A stretch of DNA of 64,000 nt, taken from NCBI GenBank assembly GCA_032718475.1, contig JAUCBJ010001113.1, positions 7,501 to 71,500 of the forward strand. Reading direction: 5' to 3'. The notes under the pieces were generated by a model. It had not been told where the DNA came from and searched no databases. It saw only the letters and a list, made by a program, of their open reading frames with translations. Below, in pieces: positions 24,161-34,900 of this stretch (position 1 is its first letter; every line of letters begins with the position of its first letter). The DNA comes from Nemertoderma westbladi (lineage: Eukaryota > Xenacoelomorpha > Nemertodermatida > Nemertodermatidae). The translations under genes and the position numbers were made by a program.

Positions 24161-25847
24161 TGTGACTATATTATTTTAAGTTTGTTTTTATTATTTTATA
24201 TTTATGTATGTATTATTATGTAATTTTATTATAATCGTTTTCTTTAATTTTATTTAGTAGAATGTTATTTTAGCGATTATTTAGTAGATTAGTGCAATAT
24301 ATATTAGTCTTATTATTTAATTACTTATATATTATATATTTAGTGCGACAGCGAGAAATAATTCTTTTTCTCTTTCCTTACTGTCCGTATCATATTATAA
24401 ATACGTGACTACAGTAAGATGAAATATCCGTACTTATTAAAGTACAATAAAGCTCCTACTATATTTAAGTATTATTGGTAAGTAGAGTATTGGGAATGCA
24501 AAGTTCAGATCCTCGTGTCTCAACTAAACCAAGCTCTGGGTAGACCTTGGAAACGACTTGCCTCTTCTCACTGACATTGCTTCTTGCGATATTGCTCTCA
24601 TACCGTATATTAAATAATACATATATAGTAGCGTGATGTCCCTTTAACAGTAGCGTACAACGCAAATAAATCTGTTAAACCCTTTGACCATCTGTAATTC
24701 TAGTTGATTAAGATATCGCGGCACCCACCGATATACTTGAAAGACAAAATTCTAGAATCAGTGGTTAACGTCCCCAGACATGTTCTGGAATAAACCGGTG
24801 CCCATCTTAAATATTAACTATTAATATTTACAAAATCTGTCAAATAGATACAATAGAGTAACTACTTACAAGTTAACTCTAAAAGTCTATAAATTAAAAT
24901 CCGTAAAATTTTAGATCCTTTAAAATTCTAGTCTATTAAGATATCGTAGCACTTACCAATACTCTTAAAAGGACAAATTTCCTAGAATTCAGGATCCTAG
25001 TTCCCAGACATTCTCTGGAATAAAATTGTGTCTATTTAATTTTAAATAATAAAATTTATGGGAATAAATTTAAATTCATATCTTTTAATGAATTTGATAA
25101 ATTGTCATTTTTATACAATTTATAATATTCCCAAAATTCCATTAATTAATAGATCATGGGAGCGGAGATTCACCCTATTAAGTATATTAGTGTGCAAGAA
25201 TCTCCAATATATTGTCAATAGCCGATAAAATTCATAAAATCATGTATAAAGAGGAATATTGACAATTAAAGAATTACTATTAAATAGCATCCCAGATCTG
25301 TATGCATGAGAATTACCCTAATTCTACTGCTAGCTTTCCATAATGTCACCATGGCAACAACCACGCTAGAATTAGAAGTGAGTTAAAAGAACAATAGAAA
25401 GCTTGCCCCATTGAATAGCATAAGGAATAAATAGCACACTGCTAGTATCCCAGGATATATAATAATAACGTGGCATTCTGGAAGGCACTTGACTAAAGGA
25501 CAAATGGCCCGAATGTGTGCGGTTTGTGACAGTTGTGTGGAATTTGTGCGTTTATAGGTGAATGTTACTACTAAAGTGTGTTTACAGTAGCGAGTCGCAA
25601 TTGTGAAAGTAGCCCTAACTCTGCAGTAATAACCTGAAGTAAATCTTATCCCTTGGGACGGACAGTGGAGTGACTCGCGCTGGTTGTTATTGTCGTTGTG
25701 CAGCTACTATGTTGGCGATAAGCACAGCGGCGACAGTACATCAGCGCTGAGGATCTTGCGCTGTCCGGGGGCCGTGAGGGGTAGGCAGCGACGCCCGCTA
25801 GCCTAATTATAAACTCATTATAATATTGATAAACTCATATAGCAGCT
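24161..25847 (+). other. Probable BEL-1 3' LTR and following leader, non-coding
   Basis: Begins TGTGACTATA directly after a polypurine tract, as an LTR should. AATAAA at 24446-24451 could be its polyadenylation signal. No second copy is in the window, so the right end is undetermined. It contains two diverged copies of a 130-bp block, at about 24690-24815 and 24915-25042, sharing ATTCTAG, AAGATATCG and TTCTGGAATAAA. Farther right the composition becomes GC-richer (25640-25800), like a leader before a reading frame. Confidence 0.45.
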
Positions 25848-27398
25848 ATGACTGAGTTGATAGAAGATAATCTTGATATCAGGGAGCGATATACTCTACA
25901 TTTACAAGCGTTTGTTGATAGCTTGACATGCGGCGACGCTAGTCCAACTACTACGGAGGACGATGGTCGTTATATCGAACCGCCGATGTCCCAGTAGCAA
26001 CTTACGCGTGAATTGGACTATAGAAAATTCACCGCTTGCTATATGCATCGTAATGGTACATATATGGACTTCTTAACTACTGGCCATCCTATCGATTTAC
26101 ACGATACGGACTATGTCGACACCGAAAGGGAAATGGTACTATTTAAGTTTCCTACCCAGCGGAGTCGGAACGATAAACTGAAAATCGAATGCGAAAATTC
26201 TATTCGAAATCGACCCAAAAGAGAAGATGTTAAAGAACCGGATAAACGCGGTAACTCCAACGTATATTTGGAATTCTTGAGAGAAACATTGTAAAACCAA
26301 ATAAATATCACCCGCGTTTCCCCTACAAGACGTGCGTCTTTGGTATTATTGCGATGAATGCCCAAGACCCAACCAACAAACGGAAAGACATAAACATCCG
26401 CGGAGACGTTGCTTTAAACACGGTTTTACTCGCTATATTTAAGGGAGTTTCGAGCGAAACTTGTTCGATGTATCACCTACGCTCGCTCGACTCAAACGAT
26501 CCTTAAATAAACCTATGATCAGAGTTCCGGAATACTCGGTCGGACCTCCTCATTCCCTAGTTAGACCTCAGACTCTTGATCCTAATAGTATCATGGATAC
26601 TCCCGAACTGTACTCACGGTTCAAAGATCTAGTGTTACCCGAACAGTTAGTCGGTGGCACTCCGGTTGTGGGCTCCCTAGATATTCGCCCATCTTACCTT
26701 GCCGGATTGGGACGCGGACATCTAATATCGCCATTCAACCGCATCATCGTCCCAGTTTAACCCGATACAACCTGTCACCGAGGTGGAGGAGAGAGTTGTA
26801 CGAAACGCGTTGGACACTATTCGTCAAAAGATCGGAAAAGGAACCTACAATTGTTTAGAGATACGTAAATTGCAGCAACTAGTCCAAGCGGTAAACGAAT
26901 TAGCTTTATCTCAGTTTGATCAGGAAATCCAGAATCTATAAGAAGATATCGAACTTGGACGACTCTACTTTCTGCAAGAGTTTGGACAAATGTTTTCAAC
27001 GACAAGCGGAGGAAAATCAGCTCGAGGAGAAGCATATCGATTCCGATAGAGCCCGAGAACGCGAGTTGGAAAGAATCATCAAACCGAGGAAATTTCTCAC
27101 TATACACGGTCCACCTACCGCTCTCGTGCAAATGACCCGTCAGGGACCAGTAAGAGCTGCTGTCTCAAAACGCGCTCTCAAGGTTGTTCGACCTCGTTCC
27201 ACTGAGGTTGATACCGATCAACCAGGTACCTCGACCGGCGGATACACCGACCGTAACCCTAAACCTTCTGATGCAATTGTATTGCACCCTTCACCCAAGG
27301 GTTATAGCCCTCCTAGTAAAGTGGCTCACCCCAAAGAGAAAAGGACTCTTGCTAGCCTCAAAAAACTGCGTAAATGCCGTCCTCGCAAGAAAGACTAA
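25848..27398 (+). pseudogene. Unidentified decayed reading frame
   Basis: Several adjoining frames appear to be one broken gene: 25848 onward (MTELIEDNLDIRERYTLHLQ, stop near 25995), 26013-26294 (LDYRKFTACYMHRNGTYMDF), 26354 onward, 26461-26760 (PEYSVGPPHSLVRPQTLDPN) and 26916-27398, which is charged and ends in a basic tail (KKLRKCRPRKKD). No domain recognised. Its place directly after a probable LTR leader suggests a Gag-like or accessory retrotransposon frame, as also seen at 56684-59821, but I cannot show homology between the two. Confidence 0.35.
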
Positions 27399-27477
27399 CT
27401 GTTTAGAGTATTTTTATATTTTAGAAACTGTGATTTTTTATATTTTATAGAATTAAATCCCATTTTCTGGGAGCAGT

Positions 27478-28664
27478 GTAAAGGCTTTTGCGGAATTAGC
27501 TAGTCATTTTCCCCGCAAAGTACTCTGTAGGTGTTTTAGCGGACATAAAAAGCCGTTTCCTTACTGTACCGGTGTTTTAGTGGACATAAAAAGCCATTTC
27601 TTCTGTATGTGTACTTTAGCGGGCATAACTGGCGATTTTGTGTCGCAGTGCGCCAGGGTGCTCTTGATGCAGTGTGGTTCCGATGACGGCATCTGTCGGC
27701 TGATGTGTCCACGTGTAACTTTTTCTTTGTTCTTTGTTCGGTTGGCCAATCAGAGCGATTTTCATTTTATTTGTACAGAAACCTCCGGGAAATCGCGCAA
27801 TGCATTCTGGACTTTGTTTACCTTTTTTCCTAAGCCTAGAACATCGGCTGTGGAATTATTCTGTGTTTCAGACTTTAGCCAAACATTAGAACGGCTTTGA
27901 TTATAGAAACATATAACTGTTATCAACTCCTCTCAGTCTGCCATACCTGGCATACCAGACTCGCCGTACCTTTCACCGCATTATTTTACTGCTATTTACT
28001 GTCGGTTATTAATTGTATCAGTTGATGGAATATTGTTATATTTGGAGAATATGGATAAATAATCAGAAAACCCCAATCTTCTTGATATACTGAAGGTTAG
28101 AGAGACCGGTTACATATAGCAATTGCAACTTACATTAAAGTGGTTTTGGAGTGAATTTAATGCTATTTCATAGGCCCTACAGGTGTCAGTTGTTGTTCTC
28201 TTTATATGTGACTAAAATTAGTGAAGGTCGGCAGATCGGTGTGCAGCATTGTGCAGTAGTGTGCATGACTGTGACAGATAACAAAACATCTCCTAAAGAA
28301 TGCACTTTATACGTGAATCAATAGCCATCCTGTTGTGTTTAGTGTAAGTCATAACTCTGTTTACATACTTAGAGCGAAACGTCCTAAAGGAACTGTTAAT
28401 ATTTCCCGAAAGTGAATAATATTTGTCAGAGATTATATATTAACGATCAATCGAATAATACAGTAGGCCTACACCGCAATAAGGTCAGAGCTTCCGAATC
28501 CAGTCTCCCGGGTAAATCCAGCGGGTGAATGGTCGCGCATAGGCTGGCTTCGGCTAATGTAGTTTATGTGTATCAAATACTTGTCATAGGCTAAAGTCGA
28601 TTTATAACCTAGAAGACACCTAAATTTGGCAGGTTAAACTGCTAAAGGTCTAAAAGCGCGAACA
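27478..28664 (+). repeat. Copy C of the A/B repeat
   Basis: Nearly identical to 12292-13472 and in the same orientation, including the iteron-like array (27521-27644), the CCAAT-type box and a 106-codon open frame (27580-27900). It lacks the outermost 500 bp of arm B. Its orientation is wrong for a left terminal repeat of the Polinton that follows. Confidence 0.8.
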
Positions 28665-28905
28665 GTAGCACTATAAAATCCCCTCGCACTCTCTGTTACT
28701 AATTTTCAACAGTTCAACATTCACTCTATGTTGTATGGTTTATAGTTAACCTTTAGAACTCACAGTCAGGCGCGCCTTCATTCAACCAGTCATATAAAGG
28801 CTCTACATGGATACAATAGGTGTGGCTAGCAGTATAACTATATAAAGTCCACCGCATTCTCTGTTACTAACATTCAACAGTTTAACATTCACTCTATGTT
28901 GATGG
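28665..28905 (+). promoter_or_regulatory. Duplicated TATA-containing unit
   Basis: Two direct copies of about 70 bp: CTATAAAATCC at 28671 and CTATATAAAGTCC near 28837, each followed by CTCTGTTACTAA, a CAACAG segment and ACATTCACTCTATGTTG. The block between them matches 12150-12290. Each copy looks like a core promoter, although no clear plus-strand gene follows. Confidence 0.4.
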
Positions 28906-29060
28906 GCCTATATAAAACATAGTTAGTTTATTTATGTGTTCGCTTTTTTAAATTAAATTACATATAAAATAGACAAACAGACTGATAACATTTAATACCG
29001 GTAACATTTAGGCCTACTTTATAAATGAGTGTACTAGTTAGGTACTAGTTAGATATGCTT

Positions 29061-29456
29061 CTATGAAAAATGATGATGGTTATTATTATTACTGGTAGGT
29101 ATAGCAAGTTGAATTTCTTTCCAAGTAGCCTCTGCCGGTCCTGGTATAGTTGCTGCGTTATCTGTTTCCCAATTCTCTTCTTGAGTTGCCGGTATTAATT
29201 CGTTTTGATTACCGGTAACTTCTTCTTCTGATCCTGGATTTATTCTTATATTCAATGAAAAGTTTTTCGTTGTTTCTAACTTAGTTACTCCTTGTTCGTG
29301 ATTTATGATGTTAGTGAATCCGATTTCAAATGTTCTATTGTTATAACTGATTTCCAAATCAGTAACGTTTTCTGATGATACAAAAGTATCTTTGCTATCG
29401 AAATCAAACTTTATGGTGCTTTTCAACGAACGGTTGTTAATAAAAGCAAAAGTCAT
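29061..29456 (-). CDS. Uncharacterised Polinton-associated protein, 131 aa
   Basis: ATG at 29456. The N-terminal half (MTFAFINNRSLKSTIKFDFD, then VTDLEISYNNRTFEIGF) has alternating hydrophobic residues suggesting beta strands. The C-terminal part is acidic and Pro/Thr-rich, ending in a low-complexity Asn/His tail. A TA-rich TATA-like box (29478-29493, minus strand) lies about 25-35 bp upstream of the ATG. It is the last minus-strand gene of the second Polinton, after the TBP-like gene. No family recognised. Confidence 0.45.
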   Translation of the reverse strand: MTFAFINNRSLKSTIKFDFDSKDTFVSSENVTDLEISYNNRTFEIGFTNIINHEQGVTKLETTKNFSLNIRINPGSEEEVTGNQNELIPATQEENWETDNAATIPGPAEATWKEIQLAIPTSNNNNHHHFS

Positions 29457-29493
29457 CTTCTCAGGTTAGTTTAGGCTTATATATATATATATA

Positions 29494-30143
29494 GTCTAAG
29501 GGTAACAGGCAGGGTGGATACAGTATACCGGTATTTTTTTTTTTCTTATTTTGGTTAACAAAATTATAGTTCACTGTTTGAAAAATTGAGTTTATATATA
29601 TTTTTATAGACGGTCACAGAAGTTCACATTACAAAATTCACATAGTTAACAAAACGTTCAACATAAACTTTTCCCATGCGGATTAGCGATATATGCTCTG
29701 TTCATTATTCTATTATATTCTATTCTATTCTGAATGTAGTGAAATGCATAGCCGATGTTTTAATAATATGTATACGGGCTAGTAACAGATAGGAGGGCTT
29801 CAACTTTGACTATGAATACCAATACATAGCCCTAAACTTTTCTCAACAGGCTTAGCGATGTATAATTTAGCCAGCAATAGTGATGCTCTCTGCACACAGT
29901 CATAAGTAACAGATGTGCTACCGTAGCTCACTCGCGAGCTGTGATGCTTAGCTAGCTACTGTCTCTGGGTATACTAAGCATACTAGGCTGTTACAAGCAG
30001 TCGCTCTGCTGAAGTTAGTTAGTTAGTTCGTTTCCCCAACTAGTTGTTGATTTAAAAAATATTCATAAATTTCTTCTCCCTCAAATTAATATATATTTTA
30101 CAGTAAAAAACCCCCATCACCAAACAACAATAAATGTCACTCT
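29494..30143. other. Non-coding stretch
   Basis: No gene or clear repeat seen apart from a short TATTC-type microsatellite near 29705-29730. Confidence 0.35.
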
Positions 30144-30917
30144 CTAATTATATTTTACAGCTAAAAACCCACCAGCAAACAACAATAAATTATTAACCAG
30201 TTTGTTGAATATAGGATAATATATATGAAATTTAATTGGTGAACATATTAATGTACATTTACCGGTATAGAAACAGCAAACAACAACAATATTATTTATT
30301 CTGACTTTACAGTTATTGAACATTTCTGGCTCATATGAAATTTCTAGTTTGACATTATCAAATATAACATAAAACCCGATATTGTTTAAAAGTAACCTAT
30401 AGATTACGGTGTCAATACTAAAAATATAAGTACACAAATTAATAGATTTAAAAATCAAATTAATGTTTGTTTTTTCAAATATATGCTTTTTAACTTTATT
30501 AAAATTATATTTTCTACCAAGAATTGTTATTCGTCCATTTGTAAACATTAATAAGGTTGGACCAAATACCTTATATATAAACTGATTAGGTTTGAGTACA
30601 ATTTTACCTGACAATCATAGCCAATTACTATATAATTGAAAGTTGAATTACACAAATATTATAAATTATAAAATACAATTTTTAATTTTAATTTCCACCA
30701 CCACCAAAATTAAATTTAGTAAGAATTTTTACATCCCTCCACCAAACACAAGTCTAAAACTTGGATTCAGTACCGGTCTTGGAGGTTGAAATATTTTACC
30801 TGACAATTGATTTTTTAATTCTTTTAAATTAAGTCCATAAATGATCTGCTTACAACTTATATTTTTATTTACTATTTGATAATTCATCATCAACATCATC
30901 ACCTTTTGGTTCTTCAT
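30144..30917 (-). CDS. TATA-binding-protein-like protein with one candidate intron
   Basis: Exon 1 runs from ATG 30917 to 30800 and exon 2 from 30607 to 30144, with a 192-bp GT-AG intron between; the phase is kept and the product is about 193 residues, the size of a TBP core. Two repeats are visible. The first has GLNLKELKNQLSG (compare the LDLK...NAEYNP region of TBP) followed in exon 2 by KPNQFIYKV and TLLMFTNGRITILG (like the ...ALIFSSGKMVCTG strand pair). The second has a FKSINLCTYIFSID segment, the diagnostic SYEPEMF, then VVVCCFYTGKCTLI in place of VLLIFVSGKVVLTG. A CTATAAAA box lies about 45 bp upstream (30959-30966). It follows the polymerase gene on the same strand. TBP binds promoter DNA and nucleates transcription; such a role here is inferred. 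Without splicing, exon 1 would run to a stop at 30729. Confidence 0.7.
30608..30799 (-). other. Candidate 192-bp intron with duplicated 15-bp ends
   Basis: On the minus strand ATTGTCAGGTAAAAT occurs exactly at both boundaries (30793-30807 and 30601-30615). Splicing AG|GT to AG|GT removes 192 bp and preserves the frame between the two parts of the TBP-like gene. The interior is AT-rich and has stops in the exon frame. The region before the acceptor is not strongly pyrimidine-rich. Confidence 0.55.
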
Positions 30918-30958
30918 AAATTTGTATATTTGATATTTTTATAGATTTTTTGAGGTTT

Positions 30959-30966
30959 GTTTTATA
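30959..30966 (-). promoter_or_regulatory. TATA-like box before the TBP-like gene
   Basis: CTATAAAA on the minus strand, about 42-49 bp upstream of the ATG at 30917 and after the polymerase stop at 31004, at a plausible distance for a short 5' leader. Confidence 0.45.
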
Positions 30967-31003
30967 GTGCCCCCAAGGAAGTGATTGATTTTAATGATGT
31001 AAT

Positions 31004-31840
31004 TTAGATTGAAATCTGTGTATGTTTTTTTTTTATTTCTTCATTTGAGTTATATGCTTTTAAATATTCTTCATGAGTAATATTCGTTTCCACAACAGCT
31101 CTTGTAATACCTTTTGCTCTGCGAATATTTCTGTTATTCCATTCCAAAATTGAATATAATTTTGGTCTTAAAAATACTGCTTGTTTAATTTCACGTGAGG
31201 CTAGTTCATCTTTACAATAATAAAGTCTCGATTTATTTTTATTACTATAAAGCGGGTGATCCGGAGGGTAATTGGATGTATCTAAAATATTATTTTTAGT
31301 TAATGCTTTTAAAAAATTACTCTGCGATGTATTATAATAACAACCTATTAAAGAGTCTGTATCTGATGCAACAATTTCAATATGACAGTTTAATTCTTTC
31401 TCAATAGGCAGTAATCTATTGTAATACAGTTCATACATATCAAGTTTAGCCAAATCCAACACCACGCTACCAATAAATATAGGCTTATCGAGAGTTACTG
31501 AGTCTTTCACTAATAAATGACCCAATAATGTATTATTGTATATTATAAATTGTTCATGATTAATACGTTTCACCAATTGGTCACATTTATCATTGTTATT
31601 TGTGATGCGAAAGTTACATCGTTCCCGTATCTTTTCTATTGTCTTACCAAATAAAGAGTTATTAAGCAGCTTTGCGACAGCCATTTCAATGTAATTTTTT
31701 GCTAGTCGTCTTTGATTAATATTAAAATCTATGTAATTTTTAAATACAAATTCTTGTTGAAAAGAATATAATTTATGTAGTTTAGTAACAAATAATCCTT
31801 GTTTTATATAAAATTTTAACAGTTTCTAATGTAAATGTTA
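31004..31840 (-). pseudogene. POLB: Polinton family-B DNA polymerase, C-terminal part
   Basis: Open from about 31760 to 31004. Motif B KLLNNSLFGK at the start and motif C SDTDS about 100 residues later are the palm-domain signatures of protein-primed family-B polymerases; PIFIGSVVLDLAKLDMY and PPDHPLYSNKNKS...YYCKDEL are also typical of Polinton enzymes. Upstream, between 31760 and 31906, the same protein continues with a small frame problem near 31820, up to the target-site copy of the Copia insertion. The enzyme would replicate the element's DNA. Confidence 0.9.
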
Positions 31841-31906
31841 AAATTCTTTATCAAATTGCGTCAGCACGAGTTTTGGAGTAGATATCTTATATTTACCGGA
31901 GGTGCC

Positions 31907-34900
31907 TGAAATAATGACTATTAATTTATCACTCCTGACTGTCCGACATATATTCAATCAGATATATTTTAGATAACACAATTACACCGGTAGGCATGAT
32001 ATACCGGTTACAGAGTACTACAGTACTGCAGTACCACGGTACAGCAGTAGACTTTTCTGCACTTACGGTCCGGACAGATTACCATTAGAAACCGTCATTA
32101 CTTACTCTCTTACTTCAAGGCCTCTTAGGTCCAAGGGTGATCTTAACAATCTCCCCCTTTCTGTATTAATTAAGAAGACAATGAGTTAGTAATATATACT
32201 TGAGTTATAAATTAAGTAAGGATTATATAGTTTTAAACTGAAAGTTAATTTAAGTTTCCAGTTGTATATTAATACTGTGAGTCAGGTCAGTTTAGTTTAA
32301 ATAGTTTATTCTGTATTTCCACAATCAATCATCTTCAATAGTTTCGTCCGATCTGCCTTACGTTTGGTAAGACAGTCCGCAAGTTGCTCAGCTGTACAGA
32401 CCCACTGCACTTCAACTTCTCTACGATCAACCATTTGTCTCATAATTGCCATATCGATGCGAAGTCGCTTGTCCTCAATTGTGTTACTTGTATGAACAGC
32501 TTGGGCTAAGGATCGATTATCAGTGAAACATACAATGGGTAACTTAATATCTTTCAGGAACTGAAGCACCTTCTTCAAAAATATTGCTGCTTCTACGCCC
32601 TCTATCAATGCTAAAGTTTCAGCAGCTAAAGTTGACTTCACAACCCTCTTGAGCTTCTTTGACTGCCATGACAGGGTAGCATGCTTCTTATTGACATCTG
32701 TAAGAAATATAATATAGCCACCCTGTGACCCACCATCTCTAAGATTTCCAAATGAAGCATCTGCATAGACCTCCAACTGGCAGGTATCAACATCAAGACC
32801 ATTCAAATTACAACGCAATCCACAGTGTTGTAACTTCAACTTTCTAATTATTTTATTAACATTTCGCAAGTCTTCTACAGTTGGATGCTTAGTATGAGTA
32901 CTAAGTTCACAGGAATCATAAGCAATGTCTGGTCTTGTTTGATTGGCTACCCAATTGATAGCACCAATCAAGGATCTAAATTTTGTAATCTCTCCCTTTT
33001 TTAGTGGTCTTTCCTTTGCTCCTTGTGGAATATAAATCTCATCTAGCTCCTTAATGTATTTCTCTTGCTGCAGATATATGCCATATGAAGACTGTTCAAG
33101 GAATAATACCAAGTAACGAAAACTTCCTTTACAAATAGGACCAACTGCAAATGTCTCAATAAATGACTTAATTATTTCTTCTTCAAATTGAGCTGTACCT
33201 GCAAACAAAACATCATCAACATGAATGCAGATAACACCACCAATTGAACTGTTTGGCTGTATCCATTTGAAAAGACCAGGATCCAGCTCACATATGTTTA
33301 CTCCCAATTCTTCCAGTCGACTCTTTACTCTAATATACCATGATCTAGGTGCATCATTAAGACCATAGACTGTTTTTAACAATCTCCACAACTGTCCATC
33401 ACTATCTGCTTCTGGTGGTGGGTTGACAAAAACTTCACGGCTAATATTCTCTCCCTGTAGGAATGCTGACTTAACATCTATGGATTTAATACTCCAACTC
33501 ATCATAGAAGCCAGAGATAATGCTAGACGAATGCTGTCTTTTGAGCAAGTTGGTGAGTCAGTTCTTTCTTCAACTATCTCTTCAAATCCGCGAGCTACTA
33601 ATCGCGCCTTTATGTTTCCATTTTCCTTCTCAGTCAAAACCCATTTGAGAGATATAAAATCTTGACTCTGATTATCGACTTCAACATATACATTATTTAT
33701 ACGCCACATGTTTAATTCATGTCTCTTGGCTTCTGCAACTTTCTCCACTTTATCTAAAGTGATATATGTTGGAATTGTTAAGTTAATTCCCTCCTCCTTA
33801 TCTAAGACCCGATAATCATAGACATTATTTAAATCCATCCATTTAGATGGCCCATCGGAATATTCAAGATTAAAACAATGTTTATATTTTCCGGTCGCCT
33901 TACCAGCACGACTTATTACTGTGGCTGTTACTAATTCTTCATTTTCCTTTTCTCTAAACTGCACTCGATCGCCTGCTAGATGATTAACAAAGAGTTTAAC
34001 ATTTGCCACCTCATTGGTTTGTATAATAGGTTTATTTCTCACATCAGCAACTTCTGAAGTATGTTCTTTACCCCCATTGGACATTATTTCAACTGAGTTT
34101 GGTTCATCCTCACCTATCAGATTATCAACTAAAGGACCAGTCTTGGAATTATCAACAGAACAGTGTAAAGAACCATTGTTGTTATCCGCAATTCTAGCTG
34201 AACGTATTCGTGATGGGTGAACACGAACATATGTGCTACCATGTTTTACCAATATTTGTTGACCATCCTGTCCAATGACAGAACCAGGGCCACGCCACTC
34301 TGGAAATTCTATTCGTTTATAATACACCAATTCACCACTGGTAACCTTATCCCCACTATCTCTTACATTGTGTTTTAGAGCACGGCGTAACCGTTCTGAT
34401 GATTCATTTTTAATGAATTCCTGACGAGCAGCATGCATGGCATTAAGATTGTCTGCAACTACAGTGCTTGTGATGTTACCTTCCAAGGCGGGTAGTTTAT
34501 TATCCTCTACTGTGGGACGCATTGGATTTTTTCCAAAAACTAATTGATTGGGTGAAAACCCATGAACATTAGTTAATGCATTGCGAGCAGCAACTGCCCA
34601 TGCCACTGCCACATCAATTTCACATTTTTCTTGAGCCATTATCTTTTGAACATCTAAGCCAAGAACTGCGTTCTGCCGTTCACACAGACCATTGGACCAT
34701 GGTGATTCAGCAGCAGTAGGTAGAACTCTTATGTTAAAATTTTCAGCAAGATTAATAAATTGCGCATTGTTAAATTCACCTCCATTATCTACAAGAAATT
34801 TCCGAGGATGGCCAAATGTAATTATTCACGATTTAAAAATTCCTTGAATTACTTTGTGAGACTGTTTACTCCAAAGCACACAGGCAGAACGATAACGAGT

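Noticed and set aside
27478-28664. Copy C as left terminal repeat of the second Polinton
   Set aside because: It has the same orientation as arm B, which is a right-hand arm, so it would point the wrong way. It may belong to a lost neighbour.
34826-34828. UGA in the Copia frame as programmed recoding between Gag and Pol
   Set aside because: It lies well inside the integrase, not at a Gag-Pol boundary, and fits a single TGG to TGA change.
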